Shown: positions 38,967 through 48,809, numbered from the stretch's first letter. The stretch is DNA of 64,000 nucleotides from Burkholderiales bacterium (GCA_947453625.1 CANGHK010000003.1:1-64000); one strand, 5' to 3'. Made by a program: numbers and translations. Notes: a model not told the origin generated them from the sequence alone.

Positions 38967-40457
38967 TCAGGCGGTGAACCAATGCTCCCGCGCCTTCATG
39001 ATCAATGCCTTGGCGGCCTCGTCGTCGATGCCGGTCATCTCGACCAGTTCGTCGACAGCCAGATCGGCCAAGTCGTCGCGGCTGTGCACGCCGCCGTCGG
39101 CCAGCTTGCCGATCATCTCGGGGCTCAGCCCCTGACCGTCATGCTCGAGGTCACGCAGGTCCTGCGAGACGGCTTCGACACTCTCCTCGTGGGCGATTTC
39201 CATCGTCAACAAGGCGTCCTTGGCACGGTTGCGCAACTCGGTGATGGTGTCTTCATCGAAGGACTCCATCTCCAGCAGTTCCTGCAAGGGCACGTAGGCT
39301 ATTTCTTCGAGGCTGGTGAAGCCCTCGGCGATCAGGATATCGGCCACCTCGACGTCGACGTCGAGTTTCTCGATGAACAGCCGCCGGCTCGAATCGCTCT
39401 CGATCGCCTGCTTGGCCTGAGACTCCTCGGCCGACATGATGTTGATACGCCAGCCCGTCATCTCGGAGGCCAGGCGCACATTCTGGCCGCCGCGACCAAT
39501 GGCGATGGCGAGGTTTTCCTCGTCGACCACCACGTCCATCGCGTGCTTTTCCTCGTCGACGACGATGGACTGCACGTTGGCCGGCGCCAAAGCGCCTATC
39601 ACGAACTGGGCCGGGTCTTCAGACCACAACACGATGTCGACGCGCTCACCGGCCAACTCGTTGGTCACCCCGTTGACGCGCGAACCGCGCACGCCGACGC
39701 AGGTGCCGATCGGGTCGACCCGCTTGTCATGCGAGACCACCGCGATCTTGGCGCGCGAACCGGCATCCCGGGCGCAACTCTTGATCTCGAGCAGACCCTG
39801 CTCCATCTCGGGCACTTCCTGCGCGAACAACTCCATCATGAAGCCAGGCGCCGAGCGCGACAGCATGATCTGAGGGCCGCGCGCGGCGGTGTCTATGCCG
39901 GCGATGAAGGCCCGCAACCGGTCACCGATGCGCAGGTTTTCCTTGGGAATCATCTCGCTGCGCTTGAGACGCCCTTCGACGCGACCGCTCTCGACGATGA
40001 TGTCGCCCTTGTCCAGCCGCTTGACAGTGCCGACGAAGATCTTGTCGCCACGCGACAGGAAGTCGTTGAGCAGGGTCTCGCGCTCGGCATCGCGGATCTT
40101 CTGCAAGATCACCTGCTTGGCGGCCATCGCACCGATGCGGCCTATAGGCACCGAAGCCACCGGCTCCTCGATGAAGTCGCCGACCTCGATGTCGGCAATG
40201 CGGTCGAGTGCGTCCGACAGCATTTCCTCGCCGTCGGCGTTCTGAAGGCCAGCCTCGTCGGGCACTACCAACCAGCGGCGGAAGGTTTCGTACTCGCCGG
40301 TGTCGCGGTCGACCGCGACGCGGATCTCGACCTCGCCACCATGCAGCTTCTTGGTGGCTTGCGCCAAAGCCGCTTCGACCGCGCCGAACACCACATCACG
40401 GTCCACGCTCTTCTCGCGCGAGATGGCATCGACCAGCATCAACATTTCGCGGTTCAT
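38967..40457 (-). CDS. nusA: Transcription termination/antitermination factor NusA
   Basis: This 496-aa RNA-polymerase-binding factor governs pausing, termination and rRNA antitermination. It has the N-terminal domain ([21 protein letters not shown]), an S1 domain ([22 protein letters not shown]), two KH domains ([20 protein letters not shown] and [18 protein letters not shown]) and two C-terminal acidic repeats. The presence of the repeats matches E. coli-type NusA. The start overlaps the rimP stop by one base. Confidence 0.97.
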   Translation of the reverse strand: MNREMLMLVDAISREKSVDRDVVFGAVEAALAQATKKLHGGEVEIRVAVDRDTGEYETFRRWLVVPDEAGLQNADGEEMLSDALDRIADIEVGDFIEEPVASVPIGRIGAMAAKQVILQKIRDAERETLLNDFLSRGDKIFVGTVKRLDKGDIIVESGRVEGRLKRSEMIPKENLRIGDRLRAFIAGIDTAARGPQIMLSRSAPGFMMELFAQEVPEMEQGLLEIKSCARDAGSRAKIAVVSHDKRVDPIGTCVGVRGSRVNGVTNELAGERVDIVLWSEDPAQFVIGALAPANVQSIVVDEEKHAMDVVVDEENLAIAIGRGGQNVRLASEMTGWRINIMSAEESQAKQAIESDSSRRLFIEKLDVDVEVADILIAEGFTSLEEIAYVPLQELLEMESFDEDTITELRNRAKDALLTMEIAHEESVEAVSQDLRDLEHDGQGLSPEMIGKLADGGVHSRDDLADLAVDELVEMTGIDDEAAKALIMKAREHWFTA

Positions 40458-41095
40458 CAGTCCTGACCTCCGTCTACCATCTGATCCTCGGGCATCTGCC
40501 CCAGGCCTTGCCCTGCATCGACATCCAGGCCCTGGTCGCGGCGCCCCTTGAAGTCAACCACCGGCACGAGGCGAGCCTCGCGCACCTCATCCAGCAAAAA
40601 ATCCAGCGTACGCTGCGCCGTCGCACTGTCGGGAACCCCACCGGCGGCTGCAGCCTTGGCCGCCCGCTTGGCGGAGGTGCGCGACACCGGCTTGTCCAGC
40701 GGCAAAATCAACCGCCATCCGGCATCACTGTCGCCGCAAGCCAATTCACCGCGCCATTTGCGACGGTCTTGAAACGGTTCAAGCAAGGTGATTTCAACCT
40801 CCGCACCCACGAAGCGCTGCCAATCGGCAAGCCTCTTCAGCGGCCTGTCGATGCCGGGCGACGACACCTCGAGACGGGCGTAATCGACCGCCTCGACCTC
40901 CAGCAAAAACTGCAATTGCCGGGTCACGATCTCGCAATCCTCGACCACGATCACCTCGCCAGGCCCGGTGCTGTAGACCCGCCCGGCCAACCGGTCTATG
41001 GTCACGCACAGCAAACCACCCGCCGATCGCTCGACATCCACGAGGTCATATCCCAAACCAGTGACGGTGCGCTCAAGCGCTTGCTGCCAACTCAT
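40457..41095 (-). CDS. rimP: Ribosome maturation factor RimP
   Basis: This 212-aa factor assists 30S subunit assembly. Family blocks are [22 protein letters not shown], the [13 protein letters not shown] segment and [26 protein letters not shown]. The C-terminal Sm-like domain carries an insertion rich in Lys/Ala ([16 protein letters not shown]). The start is taken as ATG 41095 (MSWQQALER); a TTG at 41119 would add eight residues without family support. It heads the nusA operon, as in most proteobacteria. Confidence 0.94.
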   Translation of the reverse strand: MSWQQALERTVTGLGYDLVDVERSAGGLLCVTIDRLAGRVYSTGPGEVIVVEDCEIVTRQLQFLLEVEAVDYARLEVSSPGIDRPLKRLADWQRFVGAEVEITLLEPFQDRRKWRGELACGDSDAGWRLILPLDKPVSRTSAKRAAKAAAAGGVPDSATAQRTLDFLLDEVREARLVPVVDFKGRRDQGLDVDAGQGLGQMPEDQMVDGGQD

Positions 41096-41191
41096 CTTGC
41101 CCGAATCGTTCCTTGCCAAAAAAACCGGCCTGCCGCGGTGGACCTGCCCGTTGAAAAGCTTTCAAGCAAAAAAAATGGGCTGGAAGATCCG

Positions 41192-41220
41192 CCCAACTTT
41201 GCTTTTCAGCGAAAGACGGG
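41192..41220 (-). promoter_or_regulatory. Imperfect hairpin in the rimP-nusA operon leader
   Basis: CCCAACTTTGC and GCGAAAGACGGG form an imperfect stem around TTTTCA. Read on the minus strand this lies about 100 bases before rimP and is followed at 41168-41175 by a run of eight T. That layout could be a leader attenuator for the rimP-nusA-infB operon or part of the shared fabI/rimP promoter region. The rest of the 244-base gap (41096-41339) shows no gene. Confidence 0.35.
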
Positions 41221-41339
41221 ATTGTAGCCTGAGCCCTGCAGCCCGGCAATACCCGGATGCTGCCGACACCCCAGCATGCGAGAATCCAAGGCTCCAATAG
41301 CGGCGCACACCGCCGCAGCCAACCACAGGACTGTCACCC

Positions 41340-42125
41340 ATGGGTTTTCTCGCCGGCAAGCGCTTGCTGATCACGGGCGTGTTGAACAACCGCTCCATCG
41401 CCTACGGCATCGCAAGGGCCTGTCATCGCGAAGGCGCAGAACTCGCCTTTAGCTACCAGGGTGAGCGGTTCAAGGACCGAATCACCGAATTTGCAGCCGA
41501 TTTCGGCTCCAAACTGGTGTTCGATTGCGACGTGACCGACGACGCGCAGATTGCGGCACTTTTCGAGCAGCTCGGCACGCATTGGGATCAGTTCGACGGG
41601 TTTGTGCACGCCATCGCCTACGCCCCGCGTGAGGCCATCGCCGGTGACTTCCTGGACGGCATGACGCGCGAGAACTTCCGCATCGCCCATGACATCTCGG
41701 CCTACAGCTTTCCGGCGCTGGCCAAGGCCGCCCTGCCCCGGTTGCGCCCGGGTGCGGCGCTGCTGACGCTGAGCTACCTTGGCGCGATGCGCTATGTGCC
41801 CAACTACAACACCATGGGCCTGGCCAAGGCGTCACTGGAGGCCAGCGTGCGCTTCCTGGCGCAAAGCCTGGGCGGCAAGGGCATACGGGTCAACGCCATC
41901 TCGGCCGGCCCGATCAAGACCCTGGCCGCTTCGGGCATCAAGGATTTCGGCAAGCTGCTGACCGAATTTGCCGCCACCACGCCAATCCGGCGCACCATCA
42001 CGATCGACGATGTGGGCAATGTGGCCGCCTTCCTGCTGTCGGACCTGGCGGGCGGCGTCAGCGCCGAGATCATGTACGTCGACGGCGGCTTCAGCCACGT
42101 CGCGATCGGCAACCCCGACTCCTGA
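41340..42125 (+). CDS. fabI: Enoyl-[acyl-carrier-protein] reductase (NADH)
   Basis: This 261-aa short-chain dehydrogenase-like enzyme reduces enoyl-ACP in the last step of each fatty-acid elongation cycle. The NADH site is [32 protein letters not shown]. The catalytic segment [21 protein letters not shown] carries the two Tyr and the Lys of the FabI Tyr-x6-Lys pattern. The length is exactly that of FabI. An AGGA ribosome site precedes the ATG. It is divergent from rimP and ends at a strong bidirectional terminator. Confidence 0.97.
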   Translation: MGFLAGKRLLITGVLNNRSIAYGIARACHREGAELAFSYQGERFKDRITEFAADFGSKLVFDCDVTDDAQIAALFEQLGTHWDQFDGFVHAIAYAPREAIAGDFLDGMTRENFRIAHDISAYSFPALAKAALPRLRPGAALLTLSYLGAMRYVPNYNTMGLAKASLEASVRFLAQSLGGKGIRVNAISAGPIKTLAASGIKDFGKLLTEFAATTPIRRTITIDDVGNVAAFLLSDLAGGVSAEIMYVDGGFSHVAIGNPDS

Positions 42126-42149
42126 TCGGATCCGGGTTCGGACCTTCTG

Positions 42150-42175
42150 AAAAGCCGGCCGCAACGCCGGCTTTC
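42150..42175. terminator. Bidirectional intrinsic terminator after fabI
   Basis: AAAGCCGGC (42151-42159) pairs perfectly with GCCGGCTTT (42166-42174) around the loop CGCAAC. A T-rich tail follows on the plus strand, and a fourth A at 42150 gives TTTT on the minus strand. It lies between convergent fabI and the decarboxylase gene and should serve both. Confidence 0.85.
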
Positions 42176-42186
42176 CTTTGTCCCGG

Positions 42187-44448
42187 TCAGGCCGCTTCGC
42201 GCACGCAGTCCACGTAGTAGCGGCCCTCGACCCCGCCTTCGTCCGCCACCAGGCCGTGCACATCGGTGGCAAAGCCAGGAAAGGCGGCGTTGAACTCGCG
42301 CGTGAACTTCAGGTACTGGACGATCTTGCGGTTGAATCGCTCGCCCGGGATCAGCAGCGGGATGCCGGGCGGGTAAGGCGTCAGCAGCGCGGTGGTGATG
42401 CGGCCTTCGAGCTTGTCGATGTCGACCCGCTCGGTCTCGCGCCGGGCAATGTGGGCGAAGGCGTCGCTGGGCTTCATCGCCGGCTGCAGGTCCGATTGGT
42501 AGACGTCGGTGGTCAGGCGCGCGATGTCGCCCTTGGCATATGCCCCGTGCATGGCCTGGCACAAGTCCTTCAGCCCCATCTTCTCGTACTGCGGCTGGGC
42601 CTGGCAGAACTCCGGCAGGATGCGCCACATCGGCGCGTTGCGGTCGAAGTCGTCCTTGAACTGCTGCAGCGCGGTCAGCAGCGTATTCCAGCGGCCCTTG
42701 GTGATGCCGATCGTGAACAGGATGAAGAAGGAGTACAGCCCGGTCTTCTCGACCACCACGCCATGCTCGGCCAGGAATTTGGTGACGATGCCGGCCGGGA
42801 TGCCGGTCTTGGCGAACTTGCCCGACATGTCCATCCCCGGCGTGATGATGGTGCACTTGATCGGGTCGAGCAGGTTGAAGCCCAGCGCCAGATCGCCGAA
42901 GCCATGCCATTTGTCCTTGGCCTTCAGCGTCCAGGCCTCGGCCCGGCCTATGCCCTCGTCGACCAATTTGTCCGGGCCCCAGACCTTGAACCACCAGTCC
43001 TTGCCGAATTCCTTGTCGACCTTGCGCATCGCGCGCCGGAAGGCCATCGCTTCCTTGATGCTCTCCTCGACCAGCGCGGTGCCGCCGGGCGGCTCCATCA
43101 TCGCCGCGGCCACGTCGCAGCTGGCGATGATGGCGTACTGAGGGCTGGTGCTGCTGTGCATCAGGTAGGCCTCGTTGAACAGGTGCTTGTCCAGGTGCAC
43201 CGTCTGCGAGTCCTGCACCAGCACCTGCGAGGCCTGGCTCAGGCCGGCCAGCAGCTTGTGGGTCGACTGGGTGGCGTAGACCATCGCCTCCTTGGGCCGG
43301 GGCCGGTTCTTGCCCATCGCGTGGAAGCTGCCGTAGAACTTGTGGAAGGCGGCGTGCGGCAGCCAGGCCTCGTCGAAATGCAGGTTGTCGATGTAACCAT
43401 CGACCATGCCCTTGATGACCTCGGTGTTGTAGAGCACGCCGTCGTAAGTGCTCTGGGTCAGCGTCATGATGCGCGGGCGCACCGTCTTCGGGTCGATGCC
43501 GGCCAGCAGCGGATTCTTGGCGATCTTGCGCTCGATCGCTTCACGCGTGAACTCGCTCTGCGGGATCGGGCCGATGATGCCGTAGTGGTTGCGCGTGGGC
43601 GTCATGAACACCGGCACCGCGCCGGTCATGATGATCGCGTGCAGGATGCTCTTGTGGCAGTTGCGGTCGACCACCACCACGTCGCCCGGCGCCACCGTGT
43701 GGTGCCAGACCATCTTGTTGCTGGTCGACGTGCCGTTGGTGACGAAAAAGCAATGGTCGGCATTGAAGATGCGGGCGGCGTTCTTCTCGCTCGCGGCCAC
43801 CGGGCCGGTGTGGTCCAGCAGTTGCCCGAGTTCGTCGACCGCGTTGCACACATCCGCGCGCAACATGTTCTCGCCGAAGAACTGGTGGAACATCTGGCCC
43901 ACCGGGCTCTTCAGAAAGGCCACGCCGCCCGAGTGGCCGGGGCAATGCCAGCTGTACGAGCCGTCCTGGGCGTAGTCGACCAGCGCCTTGAAGAACGGTG
44001 GCGCGACACCGTCGAGGTAGCTCTTGGCCTCGCGGATGATGTGCCGGGCCACGAACTCGGGCGTGTCCTCGAACATGTGGATGAAGCCGTGCAGCTCGCG
44101 CAGGATGTCGTTGGGCAGGTGCTGCGAGGTGCGGGTCTCGCCGTACAGGTAGATCGGGATGTCGCTGTTCTTGAAGCGGATCTCCTCGATGAACTTGCGC
44201 AGGTTCAGCACCGCCGGGTCGAGCTCGGGGCCGGGCGTGAATTCCTCGTCGTCGATCGACAGGATGAAGGCGCTGGCCCGGCTCTGCTGCTGGGCGAACT
44301 GGCTGAGATCGCCGTAGCTGGTGACGCCCAGCACCTCGAAGCCCTCCTTCTCGATCGCCTGGGCCAATGCACGGATGCCCAGGCCAGAGGTGTTCTCGGA
44401 GCGGTAGTCCTCGTCGATGATGACGATAGGAAAGCGGAAATGCTGCAT
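42187..44448 (-). CDS. PLP-dependent arginine/lysine/ornithine decarboxylase
   Basis: This 753-aa fold-type I decarboxylase has the three-part layout of the LdcI/AdiA family. The N-terminal wing domain begins FPIVIIDEDYRSENTSGLGIRALAQAIE. The PLP core has Lys398 in ATQSTHKLLAGLSQAS and an earlier HFDEAWLPHAAFH carrying the PLP-binding Asp. The C-terminal domain includes LTPYPPGIPLLIPGERF. It removes CO2 from a basic amino acid, consuming a proton, for acid resistance or polyamine synthesis. Which amino acid cannot be decided from the sequence. The start at 44448 (MQHFRFPIV) has GGAG seven bases upstream; an extension to 44511 is unlikely. No antiporter gene is adjacent. Confidence 0.92.
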   Translation of the reverse strand: MQHFRFPIVIIDEDYRSENTSGLGIRALAQAIEKEGFEVLGVTSYGDLSQFAQQQSRASAFILSIDDEEFTPGPELDPAVLNLRKFIEEIRFKNSDIPIYLYGETRTSQHLPNDILRELHGFIHMFEDTPEFVARHIIREAKSYLDGVAPPFFKALVDYAQDGSYSWHCPGHSGGVAFLKSPVGQMFHQFFGENMLRADVCNAVDELGQLLDHTGPVAASEKNAARIFNADHCFFVTNGTSTSNKMVWHHTVAPGDVVVVDRNCHKSILHAIIMTGAVPVFMTPTRNHYGIIGPIPQSEFTREAIERKIAKNPLLAGIDPKTVRPRIMTLTQSTYDGVLYNTEVIKGMVDGYIDNLHFDEAWLPHAAFHKFYGSFHAMGKNRPRPKEAMVYATQSTHKLLAGLSQASQVLVQDSQTVHLDKHLFNEAYLMHSSTSPQYAIIASCDVAAAMMEPPGGTALVEESIKEAMAFRRAMRKVDKEFGKDWWFKVWGPDKLVDEGIGRAEAWTLKAKDKWHGFGDLALGFNLLDPIKCTIITPGMDMSGKFAKTGIPAGIVTKFLAEHGVVVEKTGLYSFFILFTIGITKGRWNTLLTALQQFKDDFDRNAPMWRILPEFCQAQPQYEKMGLKDLCQAMHGAYAKGDIARLTTDVYQSDLQPAMKPSDAFAHIARRETERVDIDKLEGRITTALLTPYPPGIPLLIPGERFNRKIVQYLKFTREFNAAFPGFATDVHGLVADEGGVEGRYYVDCVREAA

Positions 44449-44617
44449 CAAGATGCTCCGGGAGCGGGCAGAAACAAGGTCAGGGAAGACGGACTCGCCC
44501 ACCAAGGGCATGGACGCGGGGCGAAGTGTAGGGGCGAACCGCGGCCGGGCCGTGACGACCGGGCCACGTCGCTACACTGAGTGGGCGCCCGATGGCGCGG
44601 TGCACGAGGAGCTGACG

Positions 44618-45049
44618 ATGGACTGGAACGCCTCCACGCTTTGGTGGTTGACCGCTGCCGGCTTGGTGGCCGCGGAACTGGCCACCGGCACGTTCTACCT
44701 GCTGATGCTGGCAGGCGGTGCGGCAGCCGCGGCGATCGCCGGCCATGCTGGCATGGGTCTGACCGGCCAATTGCTGGCGGCGGCCGCAGTCGGCGGCGGC
44801 GGCGTGGCGCTCTGGCACCTGCGCCAGGTGCGCCGTCCAGCCGCCGCAGCGGCCAGCGCCAACCGCGACGTCAACCTCGACATCGGCGGGACGGTGCATG
44901 TGGCGCAATGGCATGACGACGGCTCGGCCCGGGTGAATTACCGTGGCGCGGGCTGGGATGCCCGCTTTGCCGGCAGCGGCACGCCGGCGGCGGGCGACTT
45001 CGTGATCCGCGCCATCGAGGGCAGTTGCCTGCTGCTGGACCGGGCTTGA
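44618..45049 (+). CDS. NfeD-family membrane protein
   Basis: This 143-aa protein has two to three hydrophobic helices (about residues 8-65) followed by a small beta-rich OB-like domain (VNLDIGGTVHVAQWHDDGSARVNYRGAGWDARF), the pattern of short NfeD proteins. An AGGAG ribosome site precedes the ATG at 44618. NfeD proteins usually pair with an SPFH/stomatin-like protein, and one starts 70 bases downstream. They are thought to organise membrane microdomains or protein quality control; the exact role here is unknown. Confidence 0.88.
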   Translation: MDWNASTLWWLTAAGLVAAELATGTFYLLMLAGGAAAAAIAGHAGMGLTGQLLAAAAVGGGGVALWHLRQVRRPAAAAASANRDVNLDIGGTVHVAQWHDDGSARVNYRGAGWDARFAGSGTPAAGDFVIRAIEGSCLLLDRA

Positions 45050-45119
45050 CGGCGCGCATGTACCCACCGAATCGCCCACCGATTCGCTTTTTCACCCGCT
45101 TTTCCGAAGGATCTGACCC

Positions 45120-46049
45120 ATGGAATACATCGCCCTGCTGTTGCTCGTCGTGGCCGCCCTCTTCATCGTGCGCTCGGTCAAGGTCGTGCCACAGCAAAAC
45201 GCCTGGGTGGTCGAGCGTCTGGGCAAGTACCACGCCACGCTCACCCCGGGGCTGAACCTGCTGGTGCCCTTCGTCGACCGACTGGCCTACAAGCATTCGC
45301 TCAAGGAGATCCCGCTCGACGTGCCTAGCCAGGTCTGTATCACCAAGGACAACACCCAGCTCACGGTCGACGGCATCCTGTACTTCCAGGTGACCGACGC
45401 GATGCGCGCCAGCTACGGCTCGTCGAACTACATCGTGGCCATCACCCAGCTCGCCCAGACCACGCTGCGCAGCGTGATCGGCCGGATGGAGTTGGACAAG
45501 ACCTTCGAGGAGCGCGCCCACATCAACAGCTCGGTGGTGCTGTCGCTGGATGAGGCGGCGCTGAACTGGGGCGTCAAGGTGCTGCGCTACGAGATCAAGG
45601 ACCTGACGCCACCCGACGCGATCCTGCACGCGATGCAGGCCCAGATCACCGCCGAGCGCGAGAAGCGCGCGCTGATCGCCGCCAGCGAAGGCCGGCGCCA
45701 GGAGCAGATCAACATCGCCACCGGCGCGCGCGAGGCCTCGATCGCCCGCAGCGAGGGCGACAAGCAGGCCGAGATCAACAAGGCCCAGGGCGAGGCGGCG
45801 GCCATCACCGCGGTGGCCACGGCCACGGCCGACGCGATCCGGCAGATCGCCGCGGCCATCGGCCAGCCCGGCGGCGAGCAGGCGGTGCAGCTCAAGGTGG
45901 CCGAGCGCGCGATCGACGCCTACCAGGCGCTGGCCAGGACCAACAACACCATGATCGTGCCCGGCAACATGAGCGAGGTATCGGGCCTGATCGCCACCGC
46001 GATGGCGGTGATGAAGTCGGGCGCGGCCGCACCGGCGGTCCGGGCGTGA
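45120..46049 (+). CDS. SPFH/stomatin-like membrane protein (QmcA type)
   Basis: This 309-aa protein has an N-terminal membrane helix (IALLLLVVAALFIV) and an SPFH/band-7 domain (VPQQNAWVVERLGKYHATLTPGLNLLVPFVDRLAYKHSLKE). An Ala/Glu-rich coiled-coil helix follows (about residues 175-255). It resembles E. coli QmcA and paraslipins, which assemble into large membrane rings and can modulate proteases. Its partner is the upstream NfeD protein. The 3' end overlaps the next gene's GTG by four bases. Confidence 0.92.
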   Translation: MEYIALLLLVVAALFIVRSVKVVPQQNAWVVERLGKYHATLTPGLNLLVPFVDRLAYKHSLKEIPLDVPSQVCITKDNTQLTVDGILYFQVTDAMRASYGSSNYIVAITQLAQTTLRSVIGRMELDKTFEERAHINSSVVLSLDEAALNWGVKVLRYEIKDLTPPDAILHAMQAQITAEREKRALIAASEGRRQEQINIATGAREASIARSEGDKQAEINKAQGEAAAITAVATATADAIRQIAAAIGQPGGEQAVQLKVAERAIDAYQALARTNNTMIVPGNMSEVSGLIATAMAVMKSGAAAPAVRA

Positions 46050-46426
46050 GCGAGCGCCCCGCCCTCAACGTGCTGGGCAAGGCGCTGCTGCCCTGCTCGT
46101 ATGACCCGCTGACCGGCTGGTTTCGCGACGGCTGCTGCCAGGTCGACGCGCTGGATACCGGCAGCCATGTCATCTGTGCCCGCATGACGATGACCTTCCT
46201 GAACTTCCAGTTCGAGCGCGGCAACGACTTGATCACGCCGCGGCCCGAGATGCGATTCCGCGGCCTGAAGCCCGGCGACCGCTGGTGCGTCTGCGCGCTG
46301 CGCTGGCGCGAGGCCTACCAGCAAGGCTGCGCCCCGCCGGTGGTGCTGGAATGCACCCACGCCCGGGCAGTCGATTTTGTGCCCCTGGCCTGGCTGCAAG
46401 ACAACGCCCTCGACCCGGTGGGCTAG
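46046..46426 (+). CDS. DUF2237-like protein
   Basis: This 126-aa protein of unknown function matches the DUF2237 family. It starts NVLGKALLPCSYDPLTGWFRDGCC, with the Cys pair and DPLTGWFRDG signature, then HVICARMTMTFLNFQFERGNDL and the RFRGLKPGDRWCVCALRW block. The GTG start at 46046 overlaps the SPFH stop (GTGA), so it is probably translated by coupling. Conserved cysteines suggest a metal or redox role, but none is established. Confidence 0.85.
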   Translation: MSERPALNVLGKALLPCSYDPLTGWFRDGCCQVDALDTGSHVICARMTMTFLNFQFERGNDLITPRPEMRFRGLKPGDRWCVCALRWREAYQQGCAPPVVLECTHARAVDFVPLAWLQDNALDPVG

Positions 46427-46429
46427 AAT
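46424..46429 (+). promoter_or_regulatory. Candidate -10 element for tRNA-Ser
   Basis: TAGAAT is one mismatch from TATAAT and lies 15 bases before the mature tRNA 5' end, overlapping the stop of the preceding gene. A weak -35 candidate AAGACA sits about 20 bases upstream, a longer spacer than ideal. Confidence 0.3.
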
Positions 46430-46444
46430 GATCGGCTGACCCGC

Positions 46445-46535
46445 GGAGAGATGGATGAGCGGTTTAAGTCGCACGCCTGGAAAGCGTGTGGGGGTTAACA
46501 GCCCCCCGAGGGTTCGAATCCCTCTCTCTCCGCCA
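46445..46535 (+). tRNA. tRNA-Ser(GGA)
   Basis: The gene is 91 nt including an encoded CCA. The acceptor stem GGAGAGA pairs with TCTCTCC, followed by discriminator G and CCA. The anticodon stem CACGC/GCGTG encloses the loop CTGGAAA, so the anticodon is GGA and it reads UCC and UCU serine codons. A long variable arm (TGGGGGTTAACAGCCCCCC) is typical of class II tRNA-Ser. The T-arm is GAGGG-TTCGAAT-CCCTC. The 136 bases that follow (46536-46671) are briefly AT-rich but hold no gene. Confidence 0.97.
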
Positions 46536-46671
46536 CTGTAAGTCGTTGATTTATAAGTATTTTTTCGGTAGGGTTGGAACATCACTCCCGCAACTCCCGC
46601 AACCACTCCCGCAACGCCCGACTCGGCCTGTGACCAGGCCGCAGCCATGCAACAGTCAGCGGCACGACGGA

Positions 46672-47907
46672 TCAGCGGTACATATAGTCCCTCTTGAATG
46701 GGAACGCCGAACGGGCACCCGGCATGACCGCGCCGTTGAACGGGTCGCTGGGTCGCGCGGCCAGCAATTGGTAGAGCGACACCCAGCCGCGCTCGAAGCA
46801 CATCGCGCTGCCGGCCAAGTACAGACGGTAAGCCCGCACCGTGGCCTCGCTGGTCAGCACGCGGGCCTGTTCGAGGCGGTTTTCAAGCGCCTCCGACCAC
46901 GCCCACAGCGTGCGCGCATAGTGGGGCCGCAGGTTCTCGGCATCGAGCAGCTCAAGTCCGCCGACGGCCAGGCTGTGCATCACCTGGGACGCATGGACCA
47001 GTTCGCCGCCGGGGAAGATTCGCTTTTCGATGAAATCACCCATGCCGGCACCGAGCTGGCCATTGCGCAAACCGCCGGCCGTGATGCCGTGGTTCAGCAC
47101 CAGGCCGCCAGGCTTGAGCAGGCCGTTCAGCGCCGCAAAGTAAGCGTCGAGTCGGCCACGCCCGACATGCTCGAACATGCCCACGGACGCGATGCGGTCG
47201 AACTCGCCGCTGCGCGGCAGCTCGCGGTAGTCGAGCAAGCGCATCTCGACCTGACCGCGCAAGCCCTTTTCTTCGATCAGGCGGTTGACATGGGCATGCT
47301 GGTTGGCCGACAGCGTGATCCCCAGCGCCTGCACGCCGTGGTGCTCGGCCGCCCACAGCAGCAGCCCGCCCCAGCCGGCACCGATGTCGAGCAGGCGCTG
47401 GCCCGGCGCCAGCATCAGCTTGCGGCAGATGTGCTCGAGCTTGGCCTGCTGCGCCTGCTCCAGGCTCATCGCGCTGTCGCGGTAGTAGGCGCAGGAGTAG
47501 ACGCGCAGTGGGTCCAGCCACAGCGCGAAGAAATCGTCGCAGACGTCGTAGTGGAAGCGCACCTGCTCGGCATCGCGCCGCAGGTGGTGCTGCCAGCGCG
47601 AACGCCACCACTGCAGCCAACGCGGCCAGGCCAGTTGCTCGCCCCGCTTGACCGGATCACCCGCCAGCACCGCGGCCACCGCCATCACGTCGCCCATCGC
47701 TCCCTCGATCTCGAGATCGCCATCGGCATAGGCATCGGCCAGGCCACCGACATGCCCACGCAGCAGCCCGGTCAGCAGCCGGCTGCTGCGCAGCGTCAGC
47801 CGCACCTCGGCCGACGCATCGCCCAGACGTCCGCCCGGCCAGGCCAACGCCAAGCGGCGCGGCAATCGCGCCAGGCGTGCATCGATCATCGCGGACAATG
47901 CCGGCAT
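46672..47907 (-). CDS. cfa: Cyclopropane-fatty-acyl-phospholipid synthase family methyltransferase
   Basis: This 411-aa SAM-dependent enzyme adds a methylene bridge (or methyl) to unsaturated acyl chains of membrane phospholipids. The N-terminal lipid-binding region (GLADAYADGDLEIEGAMGDVM) precedes the FHYDVCDDFFALWLDP motif. YSCAYYRDSAMSLEQAQQAKLEHICRKL and the SAM loop LLDIGAGWGGLLLWAAEH follow, then SVGMFEHVG. The start at 47907 has a GGGAGG ribosome site; the open frame further upstream is unrelated. It matches the Cfa family well, although related methyltransferases of tuberculostearate type cannot be excluded. Confidence 0.9.
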   Translation of the reverse strand: MPALSAMIDARLARLPRRLALAWPGGRLGDASAEVRLTLRSSRLLTGLLRGHVGGLADAYADGDLEIEGAMGDVMAVAAVLAGDPVKRGEQLAWPRWLQWWRSRWQHHLRRDAEQVRFHYDVCDDFFALWLDPLRVYSCAYYRDSAMSLEQAQQAKLEHICRKLMLAPGQRLLDIGAGWGGLLLWAAEHHGVQALGITLSANQHAHVNRLIEEKGLRGQVEMRLLDYRELPRSGEFDRIASVGMFEHVGRGRLDAYFAALNGLLKPGGLVLNHGITAGGLRNGQLGAGMGDFIEKRIFPGGELVHASQVMHSLAVGGLELLDAENLRPHYARTLWAWSEALENRLEQARVLTSEATVRAYRLYLAGSAMCFERGWVSLYQLLAARPSDPFNGAVMPGARSAFPFKRDYMYR

Positions 47908-48002
47908 CTCATCCTCCCGGGCCTCGCCTTGCAGTGGTGGGTTTCGCCGCCGGCCACCATACGCCGAGCGACCCACGACAAGTCCGACAGTTGGACGCTT
48001 CA

Positions 48003-48017
48003 ATTGCGCAATATCAA
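48003..48017. promoter_or_regulatory. Weak FNR-like palindrome upstream of cfa
   Basis: TTGCGCAATATCAA (48004-48017) has one perfect FNR half site (ATCAA) and one poor one. It overlaps a perfect palindrome ATTGCGCAAT (48003-48012). It lies about 97 bases upstream of the cfa-like start in a 274-base gap (47908-48181) with no other recognised feature. It is listed as a weak candidate only. Confidence 0.25.
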
Positions 48018-48181
48018 TCACTGCGGGTGTACTGGGACGCTGAAGGCCGCCGGCCTGACCAGTGAAAAACAGCACCGGCAACCGTTCGCTGAACCGCCTG
48101 CGCCACCATGGGGCGTACGGCACAGGCCGCGACCCCGGCCATGCCGAATCGGGCACCGTGACCGCGCTGCAGGTCGGCAGC

Positions 48182-48772
48182 CTATGCCGAAGCCTGCTGC
48201 GCCGAACGCCGCCCCCGCCTGACCACCCGCACGAACCTGGATACCGATCCCCAATACCGACGCCCGGAAAGGTCGTCGGCGGACAGTGCCAGTGTCGCCG
48301 CAGCAGGCCGGCCGCACAACCGGGAGACATCGTGGGGCACCCGCGCGGGGCCCCAGCGACCGTAGGTGCAAAAGCAGGCGATGCGCCTGAAGCGCCCGCG
48401 GTGACGCTGCAGATAGGTCCGCATCGGACTGGCCATGCACCGGGCCCAGACCGGTGTACCAATCACCACGGTATCGTAGTCGAGTGGCGACCAGCGGTTG
48501 TCACGGATAGGCGGTGCCACCCCCAAAAAAGCCTGTAGTGCAGAACGCAGGTAGCCGATCAGGCCGCGTTGATGCACCAACTCGACGACTTCCTCGTAGT
48601 CGGCATCGCAATGCTCGGCGATCCGGCGGGCCAGGCGGCGGGTGCTGCCGTCGCGGGAATAACAAACCACCAGCACAGCCCGTCGCTGCTGCGCTTCAGC
48701 GGCATCCTGCGATTGCGCCGACGCCATGGCCTGTCGGACACGTGAGTCCAGCGAGGGGGCGCTCATCCGCAT
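48182..48772 (-). CDS. Flavodoxin-like protein
   Basis: This 196-aa protein has a flavodoxin fold. The FMN-phosphate loop is VVCYSRDGSTRRLARRIAE, followed by LDYDTVVIGTPVWARCMASPMRTYL and a third flavin-contacting segment ACFCTYGRWG. It could be a quinone or metal reductase or an electron carrier; HemG-type enzymes have a related loop but the rest does not match. The start at 48772 is chosen among clustered ATGs (48766 is another). It begins 38 bases downstream of the Crp/Fnr gene on the same strand, so the regulator and the flavoprotein are probably in one operon. Confidence 0.75.
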   Translation of the reverse strand: MRMSAPSLDSRVRQAMASAQSQDAAEAQQRRAVLVVCYSRDGSTRRLARRIAEHCDADYEEVVELVHQRGLIGYLRSALQAFLGVAPPIRDNRWSPLDYDTVVIGTPVWARCMASPMRTYLQRHRGRFRRIACFCTYGRWGPARVPHDVSRLCGRPAAATLALSADDLSGRRYWGSVSRFVRVVRRGRRSAQQASA

Positions 48773-48809
48773 GGTGCATCGCCAGTCTCGCCCGGCATGC
48801 CTGCCGGCC

